Made by a program: the position numbers and the translations under genes
Notes under the pieces: generated by a model
Told to the model about the DNA's origin: nothing
The model's database searches: none
The model's input: only the letters and a program-made list of their open reading frames with translations
Shown here: one piece after another, positions 1 through 5,093 of the stretch
Position numbering within the stretch: the first letter of the stretch is position 1
Layout: each line of letters starts with the position of its first letter
NCBI GenBank assembly: GCA_040877415.1
Contig: JBBDNV010000078.1
Location: 1 to 5,094 of the forward strand
Direction of reading: 5' to 3'
DNA length: 5,094 nucleotides
Origin: JBBDNV01 sp040877415
Lineage (GTDB): Bacteria > Planctomycetota > Planctomycetia > Pirellulales > PALSA-1355

Positions 1-171
1 TGCCGCGTGAACGGGCCGGGCGAAACCGACGACGCCGATCTGGGCTTGTGGTGCGGCCCCAATTACGTCAATCTCAAGCGCGGCAGCGCCGAGTTGGGAG
101 CCTACCCCTACGACGCCATTTTGCCCCGCTTGAAGGACGAGCTCGATCAATTGATCGCCGCGCGGAAATAA
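1..171 (+). CDS. ispG: IspG (GcpE), 4-hydroxy-3-methylbut-2-enyl diphosphate synthase, C-terminal fragment
   Basis: This is the last 56 codons of a gene that enters from the left edge, read in frame 1 and ending in TAA at 169-171. The visible part opens with CRVNGPGE. In the IspG family this signature carries the third cysteine ligand of the [4Fe-4S] cluster (here residue 1 of the fragment) and, seven residues later, the conserved active-site glutamate (residue 8); the E. coli counterparts are Cys305 and Glu312 in CVVNGPGE. IspG converts 2-C-methyl-D-erythritol 2,4-cyclodiphosphate to HMBPP, the penultimate step of the MEP isoprenoid pathway, in the cytoplasm. The tail after the motif (GLWCGPNYVNLKRG, ending LDQLIAARK) is unlike the E. 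coli tail and resembles planctomycete forms as I recall them. The other two cluster cysteines and the TIM-barrel domain lie outside the window, so integrity upstream cannot be judged. Confidence 0.93.
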   Translation, partial: CRVNGPGETDDADLGLWCGPNYVNLKRGSAELGAYPYDAILPRLKDELDQLIAARK

Positions 172-241
172 AGGCAGAAGCAGGAACAACGAGGAGCACC
201 CTCAAAGCCCCCATCGCCTCGCGTCCTTCTGTTCATCTTCT

Positions 242-278
242 TTCATCCTTCTGCCTTCTGCCTTCATCCTTCTGCCTT
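242..278. repeat. Pyrimidine-rich direct repeat in the ispG-lipoprotein gap
   Basis: The 16-mer TTCATCCTTCTGCCTT occurs exactly at 242-257 and 263-278. Inside the tract the 10-mer CTTCTGCCTT occurs three times (248-257, 255-264, 269-278), and degenerate relatives extend left to about 223. The reverse complement, AAGGCAGAAG, lies at 171-180 and overlaps the last base of the ispG stop codon. The tract sits directly before the start of the lipoprotein gene and, if translated in that frame, would read SSFCLLPSSFCL. I recall similar low-complexity peptides at wrongly extended N-termini in planctomycete annotations, which suggests a dispersed family. Its function is unknown; it could be a microsatellite-like remnant or a transcript-end element. 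The remainder of 172-296 shows no gene and no clear promoter. Confidence 0.8.
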
Positions 279-296
279 ACTTCCAACGGGTCACGG

Positions 297-1097
297 ATGA
301 CCACACGCGTGCTGATATGCTTCGCGCTGGCCGGCTTCCTGGCCGCTGGCGGCTGCGCCGGCTGGCGCTCGGCCCCCGAGTTGCCGGTGCGCAACAGCAT
401 GGTGCTCGACCAACTGGTCATTTTCAGCGACTCGCCGCTGCCGAAAAACCATCGCCTGCTCCAGGAGCTGCGCACGCTGCGCACGGTGGTGAGCACCAAG
501 CTCGGGCTGCCGATCTCGGACGAGCCGATACACGTTTATCTGTTCCCCAAGGCCGACCGGTTCGAAGCCTTCATGCACGAGCATCACCCGAACCTGCCGC
601 TTCGGCGGGCCTTTTTCGTCGAGACCGACACGCGGCTTTCGGTCTATGCCTATTGGGGCGACCGCGTGGCCGAGGATCTGCGCCACGAGGTCGTGCACGG
701 ATACCTGCACTCGGTCGTGCCCCACTTGCCGCTCTGGCTCGACGAGGGGCTGGCCGAGTATTTCGAAGTGCCGCGCGGCCTCTCGGGCATGAATCGGCCG
801 CACGTCGATCAATCGAGCGGCCAGGCTGCCGGCCATGGGCGCCCCGACCTGAAACGCCTCGAACAATTGCGCTCCACGGCCGAGATGTCGCAGGCCGAAT
901 ACGCCGAAAGCTGGGCCTGGGTCCACTACCTGCTGGAAACGACGCCCCAGAACCAGCAATTGCTGCGCGATTACCTGCAAACGCTCATCAAATCGACGCC
1001 CCACGCGCCCCTTTCCGACGAATTGCGGCGGGCCGATCCGCGCTACCTCGCGCACCTGGCGGAGCATCTGGCCGTGGTGCGTCAATCCTTGCAATAG
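297..1097 (+). CDS. Secreted lipoprotein with peptidase-MA-like HExxH zinc metalloprotease domain
   Basis: The product has 266 residues. The N-terminus is a lipoprotein-type signal peptide: MTTR, a hydrophobic stretch (about 5-17), then AGGC with the candidate lipidated cysteine at residue 20. The lipobox is slightly non-canonical because it has Ala rather than Leu at -3. The catalytic core is HEVVH at 130-134 (zinc ligands H130 and H134, general base E131), followed by LPLWLDEGLAEYFE at 144-157, where E150 is the expected third zinc ligand. This HExxH...W..EGLAEY arrangement is typical of the peptidase MA-like/DUF1570 gluzincin group; the natural substrate is unknown. It probably acts in the periplasm or at the outer membrane. 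I chose ATG 297 because the signal peptide starts there and because upstream in-frame sequence is only the CTTCTGCC repeat. No strong Shine-Dalgarno site is visible. It lies 125 bases after ispG on the same strand, so co-transcription is possible but unproven. Its last 16 bases overlap the convergent acetyltransferase gene. Confidence 0.85.
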   Translation: MTTRVLICFALAGFLAAGGCAGWRSAPELPVRNSMVLDQLVIFSDSPLPKNHRLLQELRTLRTVVSTKLGLPISDEPIHVYLFPKADRFEAFMHEHHPNLPLRRAFFVETDTRLSVYAYWGDRVAEDLRHEVVHGYLHSVVPHLPLWLDEGLAEYFEVPRGLSGMNRPHVDQSSGQAAGHGRPDLKRLEQLRSTAEMSQAEYAESWAWVHYLLETTPQNQQLLRDYLQTLIKSTPHAPLSDELRRADPRYLAHLAEHLAVVRQSLQ

Positions 1098-2050
1098 AGC
1101 GTCGACGCGTCCACCTCGGCGAACCCAAGGCGGCGAAAGACGGCCAGCGCGCCCGTGTTCTTCTCGGGCACGTGCACCTCGGCCAGCGTAATTCCCTGTC
1201 CGTGTATTTGGCGAAACGCTTCGCCCAACAGATTCGTCGCCAGGCCGCGCCGACGCCGCTCGCTGGTGACTTCCAGATCGACGATGCCCACCGCCCGCAC
1301 GCCCCACGTGCCGATCATCGTCTCCAGGTTCCAGAAATAGACGCTGGCCAGCGGCGGACCTCCCTCGTGCTCGACCAGTGCCCAGCGGGTGCGCTCGAAC
1401 GGCTCGAACATGACCGCGTCCCACCAGGTTTTCGCCGGCGGGTCAACCGTCATTTCCAAACGCGTCGTGCGGCGAATTTGAATTTGCTGGCGATCCACCA
1501 GGGGCCGAAAACCGGCCAGGTCCCGGTTGAGCACCAGCGATCGAGCCGCTTCGCGGTAGCCCGCGGCGCCAAAAATGGCTTTCGTCTGCGGGTCGGAATC
1601 GAGCACGCCCGACAGCTCGCTGCCGCCGTACAGCCCGTAGTAGAACGGGGAAAGCGGATAGCGGCCGCCGCCGTACAACGTCTTGGCCCCGCGGCCGGTC
1701 AAATAGGCCTCGCATCGAGCCAATAGTTCACCGGCTACGGCGGGCTCGGCGTCGGGCCTTAGCATCACGAGGGTCGTGACGCCGCGCTCGGTCGATACCG
1801 TGCTCCCGTCGTCGCTGGGCCCGAAACCCGCGTGGGCAAATCCGAACAGTTTCCCCTCGCCCTCGGCCACGATCAGCCCCTGGCGATCGAACGTCGGTTT
1901 GGAAATAACGTAGCGCTCGAGCACCGCCATCGACATCGGCTGCATCAAGCCGCGGCTGGTGGAGTGGCCGCGCCAGATTTCGGCCAGTTGCGAGAGATCG
2001 GTGTTGCGAAAGGCGCGGTACTCGATCAAGGCACAAATCTCGCTGGCCAC
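1082..2050 (-). CDS. Tandem GNAT-family N-acetyltransferase
   Basis: The product has 322 residues and probably two GNAT folds. The C-terminal one is clear: a beta strand GIVDLEV (255-261), the acetyl-CoA pyrophosphate loop RRRRGLA (265-271, matching R/QxxGxG/A), helix ATNLLGEAF, then EVHVPEKNTGALAVFRRLGF (291-310) with N298 and the N..A..F..LGF motif B. The N-terminal half begins as a GNAT (IEYRAFRNTDLSQLAEIW, 9-26) and ends with IFGAAGYREA (159-168), but its cofactor loop (near 98-110) lacks the R/QxxGxG/A glycines, so it may no longer bind acetyl-CoA. Tandem GNATs with one active half are known, for example mycothiol synthase; the acceptor substrate here cannot be told. The start is GTG at 2050-2048, three bases after the Rieske stop, with GGGGTGA just upstream; the first GNAT strand follows within ten residues. 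Probably translated as the last gene of the acyltransferase-Rieske operon. Confidence 0.85.
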   Translation of the reverse strand: MASEICALIEYRAFRNTDLSQLAEIWRGHSTSRGLMQPMSMAVLERYVISKPTFDRQGLIVAEGEGKLFGFAHAGFGPSDDGSTVSTERGVTTLVMLRPDAEPAVAGELLARCEAYLTGRGAKTLYGGGRYPLSPFYYGLYGGSELSGVLDSDPQTKAIFGAAGYREAARSLVLNRDLAGFRPLVDRQQIQIRRTTRLEMTVDPPAKTWWDAVMFEPFERTRWALVEHEGGPPLASVYFWNLETMIGTWGVRAVGIVDLEVTSERRRRGLATNLLGEAFRQIHGQGITLAEVHVPEKNTGALAVFRRLGFAEVDASTLYCKD

Positions 2051-2053
2051 TGG

Positions 2054-2362
2054 TCACCCCAAGTTTACCAGGATCCATTCGCCGTCGACACGCACTTCGT
2101 AGCGCGGCTGCACGATCTGGCTGCCCAATTGATGCTGCCCGCTCTTGACGTCGAATTGCCAGCCGTGCCAGGGGCAGGTCACCACGCAACCTTCGAGCAT
2201 CCCTTGGCCGAGCGGCCCGCCCTGGTGCGGACAAACGCCGTCCAACGCGTAAAACGTGCCCTCCACGTTGAACAGCGCGATGACCGTTTCGCCGGCGACC
2301 ACTTCGGTCGCGCTTGCCGGCGGACATTCACTCACGCGCGTCAGGCGGGTCCAGGTGGCCAT
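2054..2362 (-). CDS. Rieske [2Fe-2S] ferredoxin-like protein
   Basis: The product is a compact 102-residue protein consisting of one Rieske domain. Both iron-sulfur boxes are intact: CPH at 44-46 (C44, H46) with the following QGGPLGQG, and CPWHGW at 63-68 (C63, H66), giving C-x-H-(16)-C-x2-H. No signal peptide or membrane anchor is present, so this is a soluble cytoplasmic form like NirD small subunits or the ferredoxin components of non-haem iron oxygenases, not the bc1-complex Rieske protein. It should carry a [2Fe-2S] cluster with two Cys and two His ligands and transfer single electrons; no oxygenase or reductase partner is encoded in this window. The start is ATG at 2362-2360, preceded by GGAA at 2371-2368 with a five-base spacer. 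It is 53 bases after the acyltransferase stop and 3 bases before the GNAT start, on the same strand. Confidence 0.9.
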   Translation of the reverse strand: MATWTRLTRVSECPPASATEVVAGETVIALFNVEGTFYALDGVCPHQGGPLGQGMLEGCVVTCPWHGWQFDVKSGQHQLGSQIVQPRYEVRVDGEWILVNLG

Positions 2363-2415
2363 CTCAGTTCCAAACAAGCTCGGGTGGTAAGGCAGGGCAG
2401 GGGGCAATCGCCGGC

Positions 2416-3423
2416 TCACGCCGCCTTCGGCTGGGCCCGAGTTTTCGTTTTCCGTCTCGGTCGATCGTCTCTCCAGCGCCGGTGAAGCCACCAGTACTGC
2501 TCTGGCGCTCGGCGAATCGTTCGCTCCAACTCGCGAGTATACCACTGGGTGATGCCCGTCACAGTGCGCATTTCCGGGGGCATGTCGCGCGGCTCCAGGA
2601 TCTCGTCGGTTCCCATCACGTGCTCCAGCGGCCGGCCGACTCGCTGGGCATAACAGAAGATTGTCGGCGCTTCGCTGGCCAGCGTAAACAGGGCGATCCC
2701 CTTGTGGCTCGACGCCGGGCGGCCGAAAAAATCCACCCAGCAACCTTTCGGACCGGCGTGCTGATCGGCCAAAAGGGCCAGAATGCCGCCGCGCGCCAGC
2801 ACCGCTTCCACTTCGCCCGAACTGCCCGACTTCGGCAGGATGTACTGGCCCGTCAGTCCCCGAAATTCGTTGAGAAAACGGTCGACGTACGGATTGTCGA
2901 GAGCCCGGGCGATCGTGAACGACGGAAACCCCAGCACGCCCAGCACGTAGCCGGAAAGCTCGAAATTGCCGTAATGCCCGCAGATGATCACCGTGGGCCG
3001 ATCGTCGAAGAACGCGCGTATGATTTTGTCGGCGTTCACAAGCGTCACGTAGTCGCGCCAATTGGTGTGGTGAATCTTGCGCGGAGCGTGCACCACCTCG
3101 ACCAACAGCAGAAACAGGTGCTCCCACATGCGCCATGCCAGCCGCTTGCGCTCGTGGGCCGGCATTTCCGGAAAAGCGTGCCGCAAGTTGTCTTCCACGA
3201 CGCGGCGGCGAATCTTCAGCACGCTTGCGCAAATGGTCGCCATCCAGCGGGCCGCGACCGCGCAGGTTTCGATGGACATCGCCTGCACCACGCAGACGAA
3301 AATCCGCACCACGAGATAGCCCAGGTAATCGATGATGTTTCGCGGTCGCAGATAGCGCACGGACGTGATCGCAGGATGTTGTTGGCAGCACTCGCTAGCA
3401 GGCAAGGGGCCACATTGTCCCAT
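2416..3423 (-). CDS. LpxL/HtrB-family lysophospholipid/lipid A acyltransferase
   Basis: The product has 335 residues from this start. A hydrophobic N-terminal segment (about 31-50, IDYLGYLVVRIFVCVVQAM) is the usual single membrane anchor of the family. The catalytic HX4E motif is GHYGNFE with H150 and E155. Further conserved pieces are RRRVVEDNLRHAFP (72-85), the DQHAG block (D220-Q221-H222) followed by FFGRPASSHKG, and the C-terminal YWWLHRRWR (310-318). Such enzymes acylate lipid A precursors or related glycolipids at the inner face of the cytoplasmic membrane, using acyl-ACP; the acyl chain and exact acceptor are not readable here. The start is uncertain: ATG at 3423 has no Shine-Dalgarno site and its first ~21 residues look non-conserved (three Cys, QQHP). 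GTG at 3360 (residue 22, VRYLRPRNIIDYL) is an alternative close to where homology probably starts. It heads the probable acyltransferase-Rieske-GNAT operon. Confidence 0.9.
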   Translation of the reverse strand: MGQCGPLPASECCQQHPAITSVRYLRPRNIIDYLGYLVVRIFVCVVQAMSIETCAVAARWMATICASVLKIRRRVVEDNLRHAFPEMPAHERKRLAWRMWEHLFLLLVEVVHAPRKIHHTNWRDYVTLVNADKIIRAFFDDRPTVIICGHYGNFELSGYVLGVLGFPSFTIARALDNPYVDRFLNEFRGLTGQYILPKSGSSGEVEAVLARGGILALLADQHAGPKGCWVDFFGRPASSHKGIALFTLASEAPTIFCYAQRVGRPLEHVMGTDEILEPRDMPPEMRTVTGITQWYTRELERTIRRAPEQYWWLHRRWRDDRPRRKTKTRAQPKAA

Positions 3424-3600
3424 GCCGCGAAAAATCGGGAAAGATCGGTTCCACCGGCCGCTGCCGGCGGTTCGGGCTCAATCGCGACTTGACGTTGACA
3501 CGCTCGGCCGATTCCGGGACTGTTAGCCGACTTGCCGTCCCTGCTTTTTTCTCGGGAGGTCCGAAACATGGGCCGTTTTGCCGGCGCGCCATGCCAAAGG

Positions 3601-3639
3601 GACCGGCACGAAAAACGACTTCCCGGTCGAGCAAACCGG
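3601..3639. repeat. Competing inverted repeats after the oxidoreductase stop
   Basis: Three arms share the ACCGG/CCGGT core: GACCGG at 3601-3606, CCGGTC at 3623-3628 and ACCGG at 3635-3639. The middle arm can pair with either outer arm (6 bp with a 16-base loop, or 5 bp with a 7-base loop). They begin 36 bases past the oxidoreductase stop on the minus strand, where the transcript would also carry a run of five U (3615-3611). This might be a weak terminator or an attenuator-like switch before the acyltransferase operon, but the stems are short and the U run is set off from the stem, so it could be chance in GC-rich DNA. The surrounding 3424-3674 stretch holds no gene I can support. Confidence 0.3.
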
Positions 3640-3674
3640 ATTCCATTCCTATTGAGGACGTCGCCCGCGCGGCA

Positions 3675-4772
3675 TCACGTTTTCTTCTTGCGGGCCTTGA
3701 GCACCGGATCGCCCGCCAGCGGCAGCTTGACGACTTTGCCGGTCTCGGCGGCTTTATAGATGCCCAGGATGATCTCGACCGAGCGGCGGCCTTCGAGGCC
3801 GTCAATGGCTGGCTTGCGATGCTCGCGAATCGCCGCCAGCACGTCGCGGAACTGCTCGGTGTGGCCGTGATGGCCGATGGCGGCCGGGTCGCTTGCGCCG
3901 CCGGCCGTGCTCGTGCGTTGGGCCATGCGCTTGTGAACGGCCGCGTCGCCGGGCGCCCCCATGGCAAAATCCCATGCCACGACGTCTTCCTCTTCCATCG
4001 CGGCGCTCCCCTCGGAACCGTGGATTTCGATCCGCTTCAGATAGCCGGGGAAGGCCGCGGTCGTGGCCTCGATCACGCCCAGCGCCCCGTTTTTGAATTT
4101 GAGCGTGGCCACGGCCGTGTCTTCCACCGCGATCCGCTTGTGAGCCAATAGCCCGGTGTGCGCCGTAATCTCGGCAACCGGGCCCATCAGCCAGGTGAGA
4201 ATATCGACGCTGTGAATGGCCTGGTTCATCAGCGCGCCGCCGCCGTCGAGCTCCCACGTGCCGCGCCACGCGCCGCTGTCGTAATAGGCCTGCGTGCGAT
4301 ACCACTTCACATAGGCTTCGCCCAGCGTCAGCCGTCCAAAACGTCCGCCGTCGACGGCCCGCTTCAACTGCATGCTCGACCGGTGAAACCGCGACGGAAA
4401 GATGGCCGACAGCGTTACTTTGTTCTTCGCGCACTCGCGAATGATCCCCTCGCAGCGCGCTAGCGTGATTTCCAGCGGCTTTTCCACGATCACGTGTTTG
4501 CCGGCCTGTGCCGCGGCGACGGCGGGCTCCAGATGCGCTCCGCTGGGCGTGCCGACGGTCACCACGTCGACCGCCGGATCGGCCAGCAATTGCTCGAGAC
4601 TGTGATACGCCCGGCAGCCTTGTGCTTGCGCCAATCGATCGGCCGCGGCCGGCACCGCGTCGAAACACGCCACCAGCCGCGCGGCGGCGACATCGGCAAT
4701 CGCCTTGGCGTGAAAGCTGGCGATCATGCCGCAGCCGATGATGCCGAACCCGAACCCGCGCGCTTTTCCCAC
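3675..4772 (-). CDS. Gfo/Idh/MocA-family NAD(P)-dependent oxidoreductase
   Basis: The product has 365 residues, the usual size for the family. The N-terminal Rossmann fold starts at once: FGFGIIGCGMIASFHAKAI with the dinucleotide-binding GCGMIA at 13-18. VDVVTVGTPSGAH follows (68-80), then the family hallmark VEKPLE with E97-K98-P99, where the lysine is the conserved active-site residue. The C-terminal alpha/beta domain carries GGGALMNQAIHSVD (177-190; H187 and D190 at the substrate pocket) and ends with the typical HGHTEQFRDVLAAI and GRRSVEIILGIYKAA. These enzymes oxidise or reduce sugars, inositols or related polyols; the substrate cannot be deduced, and planctomycetes encode many paralogues. 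There is no Tat or Sec signal, so a cytoplasmic location is expected, unlike the exported members of the family. The start is GTG at 4772-4770, placed because GGAGG sits 8 bases upstream and the Rossmann motif follows directly; the reading frame stays open to 4991 but that part runs through repeat DNA and is not protein-like. Confidence 0.92.
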   Translation of the reverse strand: MGKARGFGFGIIGCGMIASFHAKAIADVAAARLVACFDAVPAAADRLAQAQGCRAYHSLEQLLADPAVDVVTVGTPSGAHLEPAVAAAQAGKHVIVEKPLEITLARCEGIIRECAKNKVTLSAIFPSRFHRSSMQLKRAVDGGRFGRLTLGEAYVKWYRTQAYYDSGAWRGTWELDGGGALMNQAIHSVDILTWLMGPVAEITAHTGLLAHKRIAVEDTAVATLKFKNGALGVIEATTAAFPGYLKRIEIHGSEGSAAMEEEDVVAWDFAMGAPGDAAVHKRMAQRTSTAGGASDPAAIGHHGHTEQFRDVLAAIREHRKPAIDGLEGRRSVEIILGIYKAAETGKVVKLPLAGDPVLKARKKKT

Positions 4773-4780
4773 CGCTCTGG

Positions 4781-4785
4781 CCTCC
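4781..4785 (-). promoter_or_regulatory. Ribosome binding site deciding the GTG start of the oxidoreductase
   Basis: The minus strand reads GGCGGAGG, and GGAGG at 4785-4781 is separated by eight bases from the GTG at 4772. It is the clearest Shine-Dalgarno site in the window and supports the GTG over the far-upstream ATG at 4991 and other in-frame ATGs in the repeat region. Confidence 0.7.
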
Positions 4786-4841
4786 GCCTTGCAAGAACAC
4801 CCACGAAGTGAGGATTGTAAAAGCCCCGCCGCGCGCATACC

Positions 4842-4890
4842 AGCCCGAGGCGCGAGCGAGGAACGCATCACGTATATTAGCCCGAAGCGC
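4842..4890. repeat. Two direct copies of an AGCCCGARGCGC module
   Basis: AGCCCGAGGCGC at 4842-4853, followed by GAGCGAGGAACGC, and AGCCCGAAGCGC at 4879-4890, followed by AACAGGAT, match in 11 of 12 bases and start 37 bases apart in the same orientation. The first copy continues into the fuller form (AGCCCGAGGCGCGAGCGAGG) that I recall as a common intergenic module of planctomycete genomes, often mistranslated as peptides like SPKRQRG or PEARARE. The second copy is truncated after GCGC. They lie between the oxidoreductase start and the hairpin cluster. No function is known to me. Confidence 0.6.
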
Positions 4891-4933
4891 AACAGGATTA
4901 TGCAAGTGCAAGCAGAAGGTCCGTCAACTATGG

Positions 4934-4948
4934 TGGGCCGTAGGCCCA
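4934..4948. repeat. Hairpin, 6-bp stem
   Basis: TGGGCC (4934-4939), loop GTA, GGCCCA (4943-4948): a perfect six-pair stem. It is the first of three palindromes within about 110 bases in the gap upstream of the oxidoreductase, and may be one arm of a compound repeat element rather than an independent unit. Confidence 0.55.
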
Positions 4949-4959
4949 ACCTGCAATAG

Positions 4960-4978
4960 CCAGGGGCAACGCCCCTGG
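4960..4978. repeat. Hairpin, 8-bp perfect stem with AAC loop
   Basis: CCAGGGGC (4960-4967), loop AAC, GCCCCTGG (4971-4978). All eight pairs are matched and mostly G-C. The central GGGCAACGCC recurs exactly at 5039-5048, and the core GCAACG occurs again at 4993-4998. There is no U run on either side, so it is not a standard intrinsic terminator. It resembles REP-like palindromes scattered through intergenic DNA. Confidence 0.75.
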
Positions 4979-5008
4979 ACTCCGGTTTCAAAGCAACGTT
5001 TTGTTAGC

Positions 5009-5041
5009 CCCAACGGGGCGATCTGAGAGCGCCCCGTTGGG
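5009..5041. repeat. Long hairpin, 12-bp perfect stem, with nested AAC-loop hairpin
   Basis: CCCAACGGGGCG (5009-5020) and CGCCCCGTTGGG (5030-5041) are perfect reverse complements with a nine-base loop ATCTGAGAG. The left arm can also fold on itself as GCCCC-AAC-GGGGC (5007-5019), so two alternative structures are possible. If the partial minus-strand gene at the right edge is real, this hairpin begins 16 bases past its stop codon and could help end its transcript, although no U run follows. Otherwise it reads as a REP-like element. Confidence 0.75.
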
Positions 5042-5057
5042 CAACGCCGTGAAGGAT

Positions 5058-5093
5058 TTATGCGGCGAGTGTCTCGAAGTGTTGTTGGAGGTG
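5058..5093 (-). CDS. Possible 3' end of a minus-strand gene (11 codons visible)
   Basis: Reading leftward from the right edge gives HLQQHFETLAA and then TAA at 5060-5058. The peptide looks protein-like and the stop lies just before the long hairpin at 5041-5009, as expected for a gene end. Eleven codons are too few to identify a family. The opposite strand could instead start an ORF at ATG 5060 (MRRVSRSVVGG), with GAAGGA only three bases upstream, so the strand is not settled. Alternatively the segment is just further repeat DNA. Confidence 0.25.
   Translation of the reverse strand, partial: HLQQHFETLAA

Noticed and set aside
48..296. Upstream extension of the lipoprotein ORF to ATG 48
   Set aside because: It overlaps the end of ispG in another frame and passes through the CTTCTGCC repeat; the signal peptide begins at 297.
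291..1424. Long minus-strand ORF (377 codons) opposite the lipoprotein gene
   Set aside because: Its translation is Arg/Gly-rich low-complexity sequence with no recognisable motif, and the opposite strand carries a clear signal peptide and zinc-protease site. It is a shadow of GC-rich codon usage and runs across the end of a second real gene.
3451..3470. GC-rich hairpin CCACCGG-CCGCTG-CCGGCGG upstream of the acyltransferase
   Set aside because: It has one mismatch, no T run on either side, and such palindromes are expected by chance in DNA this rich in G and C.
2314..3492. Plus-strand ORF (392 codons) opposite the acyltransferase
   Set aside because: It is antisense to a protein with intact HX4E and other family motifs, spans a gene boundary, and shows no domain of its own.
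3495..3526. TTGACA at 3495-3500 as a plus-strand promoter -35 box
   Set aside because: No acceptable -10 box at proper spacing (GACTGT or TGTTAG at best) and no plus-strand gene follows.
3489..4151. Plus-strand ORFs (including one at 3532-3759 with GGGAGG ahead of ATG 3568) in the spacer and opposite the oxidoreductase
   Set aside because: The ribosome-site-like GGGAGG before ATG 3568 is attractive, but the peptide is basic, low-complexity and runs antisense into the conserved C-terminus of the oxidoreductase. No motif supports it.
4773..4991. N-terminal extension of the oxidoreductase to ATG 4991
   Set aside because: The extra 73 residues translate repeat DNA including one of the hairpins. 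A GGAGG-preceded GTG at 4772 places the start directly before the Rossmann motif.
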